Assembly (NCBI GenBank): GCA_025765595.1
Contig: JAIVFH010000424.1
Coordinates: forward strand, 1-21,056
Direction of reading: 5' to 3'
Length of the DNA: 21,056 nt
From: Obelidium mucronatum
Lineage: Eukaryota; Chytridiomycota; Chytridiomycetes; Chytridiales; Chytriomycetaceae
Position 1 is the first letter of the stretch; each line of letters opens with the position of its first letter. Shown one piece after another: positions 18,330-21,056 of the stretch. A program made the position numbers and the translations under genes. The notes under the pieces were generated by a model. It saw only the letters and a program-made list of their open reading frames with translations, did not search any database and had not been told where the DNA came from.

Positions 18330-18740
18330 TTTTTAGAAAATTAAAATATTATATGTATACGTGATGTTCTTAAGATTCACTGAAAAGTAACCTAGTCTAT
18401 ATCTATAAGTAAATGACTTCTATATTATGATGAGAATTTCTGGTAAATACGATTCAAAAAAAAAGGAAAGAAGAGAAAAACAAAACAAAACAAAGTGGTT
18501 ACAAAAAACAAAACCATAGACGATTCCTCCCCTTCCCTCCCTCCCTCCGTATCTCCTCTCCCAAAAGCAAACAAACACAAAATACAACCATTTTCAGAAA
18601 TATAAACAAGGTGGTGAATGAGGGGGGAGAGACGGAGAGCAACAAAGACAAAATGTGTACATACATAACAGAAAGGAGGAAAACACAAAATCAAAAAAAA
18701 AACACGGGTAAAAGGCAAGAATGCCGCCATTGGCGAAAAC
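18330..18740. other. Convergent intergenic region between two homeobox genes
   Basis: About 410 bp shared by two 3' UTRs. It contains ATTAAA-like sequence soon after the plus-strand stop (about 18341), A-rich runs at 18455-18515, and a C-tract at 18529-18548. The C-tract reads as a G-quadruplex-forming sequence on the minus strand. No gene is seen. Confidence 0.6.
18529..18545 (-). other. Potential G-quadruplex in the 3' UTR of the minus-strand homeobox gene
   Basis: On the minus strand this reads GGGAGGGAGGGAAGGGG: four G-runs with loops of 1, 1 and 2 nt, which fits the standard G4 pattern. It lies about 200 nt after the stop of the gene ending at 18741, so it could form in that mRNA if the 3' UTR is long enough. 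Confidence 0.6.
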
Positions 18741-19521
18741 TTAGAGTTCAGTACGACTTCCACTGCTATGAGATCGTGGCCTGCCCCCAGCGACCCGACG
18801 CCGATTTCCAGCAGCCACGCCATGCTGATGTTGATCGTACTCCTCTTCCTCCACATCCTCTTCTTCTTCCACTCCGTCCACCGCTTCTTCATCATCATCG
18901 TCCATAGAATTACTAACACCTACTTGCGGTGGAGGTACAGCCCCAAACACTCCCTTGGAATACCCATCCAATATCTCATTCACTTCGTTATTCGCGGCAT
19001 TCCCTGCTTTAGCGGCCGGTAACTCTTCTGCATCATAGTCCCGCAGTTTTGGCACAGAAGACGATGACGCGCGAGCACTGGGAATCCCGTACTTGGAAAC
19101 GTACAGTTGATAGCGTTTGAGATCTTGTGGAGTCGTGGGATCTCGAAATCCATTGTTTCGCGCTTCTCTTCGGAGTTTGGCGCGTGCGTTTTGAAACCTT
19201 GAGAGAGAGAGAGAAAGAACAAGCAAAAAGGAAAGAAACCAATGTTAAAAAATACGTTGTTATAAGGTGCATATGATTAGACAATAATTGCGAAAAAATT
19301 CTCACCATAATCGAACTGCTTTCCGAGGCATTTCAGTGACTTCTGCAACTCGTAAATGGAGGGTACTTGAGGGACTTGGGTCGACTTCAAATAGTTTTAC
19401 AAGGGCTTTGATTTGTGGTTTGGATAAACGGTATCGGCGGGCGGTTTCGCGTTTACGTTTTACAACGTATTGTAAATGTGTTGTGGATGCTTTGATGGGT
19501 TTCGGAACATCCTTTTGCAGC

Positions 19522-19564
<43 letters not shown>

Positions 19565-21056
19565 GATGTTGATGTTGGTGTTGTTGCTGTTGGTGTTGTT
19601 GCTGTTGGTGTTGTTGTTGTTCGTGTAGTTGTTGTTGTTCGTGTGGTTGATGGTTTTGTTGTTGTGGTGGCGGCGGGGATTGTTGTTGGTACTGTTGTTG
19701 CTGTGGCGGTGGTTGATGGTGATGGTGGTGAAGTTGTTGCTCGTTTGGCTGCGCCACATAGCGATTTCGTTTGTGTTGGTGAGAAGGCATTGGAGCTGGT
19801 GATACGTGGATTTGCGAATCGGGGTATTCGTGCGGTTGATGTTGTTGTTGTTGTTGATGATGATGATGATGAAGTTGTTGTTGCTGTTCCTCTTGATGGA
19901 AATGTTGTTGCGGCGGTGGTGGAGAAGCAGTTTGGTATGGATGTCCTGTTGACGAATTACGGATCCTTTGATGTGGAACCAACGGAGAAACAGATCGCGC
20001 GATTGTTGGATTAACATGGTATTCTGTGTGATGGTGATGTTGGGGAAGTTGATGCGGTGGTGGTGGTGGTGGTGATCCAGGTTGGCTGACGTAATGAGGA
20101 TGATATGTTTGAGAGTAGGGTTGAGAATATTCATCGGAGTAGTCGGGATTCCTGATTTCATACTGATTTTGCTGCAAATATTGTTCATTTTGATGTTGTG
20201 GGTAGTTGCTCATTGGTTGATAATAGGGGGCAGGGGGTTGTGCCTGGGCTGGCAAATACTGATGCTGCTGCTGTTGCTGATAGTACCTGTCATATACAAT
20301 ACTTTCACTTGGATATCGTTGGTGTGGGTCCTGTGGCTGGGCGTTGCGAGTGATAAGGTCCCCATGCAGATGCACCTGAGAGTTCACAAGCATTGGCGAA
20401 GACCGCATGCTGGAGCCTGAAGAATACGTAGTACTTTGAGACATGAAAGAGTCTGTTCGTTGGTTTGGATGAGGCCCATTGTTGAAGTTGGAATATGTGC
20501 TATTATCCCTGCTATATTGGCCTGATAAGACGATTGGAGAATTAAAATAAAAAAGAATATTAGCTTGAGCAGTACAATGACTAAATATGAGGAGGGGTTG
20601 ATTGGATGTGGTGTTTGTGTGGTTATTAAGCAAAGGCTTGTATCTCCCGTCTGAAACCCTCAAATGCTTTGACCCGCAAACAGCCGCAGCTTGTACACAC
20701 CTGAATGGATAGATACAGGACTCGTTCCTACTGAGGACAGCGGACTTCCCAGGGACATGATTCCCTTTGTTTGGCGGTGAAGAAACGCCTGGGTAGGTTT
20801 AATTGGGGCGGGCAGTGTTCTCGGGCTATCGTATCCGTCCTCAGATGCCCGGAGCTGGTGCGGCGCCGCAGCCGGCGCCGATCCCCAGCGGCGCGGGCGA
20901 GGCAGAGAGGAGGGCGCATTGATCGCGATGCGGTTGGGCAGCAGTGGCTTCGGCAGCGCAGCGAGTCCGTGGGCGGCGGCGGCGCTGCCGCGGCGCGACA
21001 CAGGCGGCGCGGCGGCGCGGCGGCAACAGCTGCGGAACGACGGCAGCCCCGCGGCG
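18741..21056 (-). CDS. Homeodomain transcription factor, Gln/His-rich; 5' end at or beyond the right edge
   Basis: Second predicted homeobox regulator. Exons on the minus strand: first exon ending at 20701, then 20521-19306, then 19197-18741. The introns are 179 bp (GTGTGT donor) and 108 bp (CTCAAG acceptor). The first exon is open, without an ATG, to the window edge. An internal ATG at 20758 would give 576 aa, so the gene is either partial or starts there. The homeodomain has R5, Q12, L16, F20, V45, W48, F49, N51 and R53 (AVRLW then FQNARAK), with normal 60-residue spacing. Before it lies a very long Gln/His/Pro-rich region. This includes about 15 consecutive Gln encoded almost purely by CAA (19522-19565). 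After it come a Ser/Ala linker and an acidic run MDDDDEEAVDGVEEEEDVEE. The last intron interrupts the W48 codon in phase 2, as in the convergent gene. Confidence 0.87.
19522..19565 (-). repeat. CAA/TTG trinucleotide repeat (poly-Gln)
   Basis: About 15 uninterrupted TTG units on the plus strand (CAA, Gln, on the coding minus strand). They are followed by a further 90 bp of interrupted TTG/TTGGTG/ATG repeats encoding Gln and His. Pure tracts like this are prone to slippage. Confidence 0.9.

Noticed and set aside
19522..19665. Possible CRISPR-like or telomere-like array
   Set aside because: It is a coding trinucleotide repeat, with no spacers and no telomere unit.
19460..20188. Asn/His-rich minus-strand frame overlapping the second homeobox gene
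   Set aside because: CAA repeats read in a shifted frame give poly-Asn. The true frame leads into the homeodomain.

Overview
The window reads as nuclear DNA of a fungus. Genes are split by short GT-AG introns (mostly about 45-120 bp), gene density is high, and the families include a VCX1-type Ca2+/H+ antiporter, an alpha-arrestin, a GPI-anchor-like secreted protein, a PP2A B''-type subunit and two homeodomain proteins. The long Gln/His/Pro/Ser-rich disordered tracts, the B''-type PP2A subunit and the abrupt GC-rich patches inside genes make an early-diverging (chytrid-like) fungus my best guess. That is inference, not proof.

Layout. 120-3328: two paralogous Ca2+/H+ antiporters, head to head around a 233-bp shared promoter. 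The right copy (1759-3328, 6 exons, 415 aa) looks fully functional. The left copy (1525-120, 4 exons, 416 aa) is intact as a reading frame but has Gly where the family has the second conserved Glu, and has lost the acidic cytosolic loop. 3409-9215: a decayed tandem segmental duplication. The left unit holds a deleted arrestin remnant (3409-3758) plus an intact ORF of unknown function (3850-4473). The right unit holds an intact arrestin (5622-8075) plus a decayed copy of the same unknown ORF (about 8693-9215). Each unit has therefore kept the gene the other lost. Inside the block lie an unrecognised gene with a doubtful 5' end and a probable frameshift (4517-5443) and a Cys-rich GPI-type surface protein (8098-8586).

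9260-10838: a polytopic membrane protein and a single-pass protein with WPxGYP repeats, convergent, with 46 bp between their stop codons. 10839-11792 is a gene-poor spacer. 11793-15472: nine exons encode a 1043-aa PP2A regulatory B''-type protein with an EF-hand and a long disordered N-terminus. 15833-18329 and 18741 to the right edge: two homeobox genes in convergent orientation. Both carry 60-residue homeodomains interrupted at exactly the same phase-2 position in the W48 codon, and both have Gln/His-rich and acidic low-complexity regions.

Functionally the genes touch calcium (two antiporters, an EF-hand phosphatase subunit), membrane-protein trafficking (arrestin), the cell surface (GPI protein, WPxGYP protein) and transcription (homeobox pair). 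I see no evidence that they form one pathway. I found no tRNA, rRNA, CRISPR array or intact transposon.
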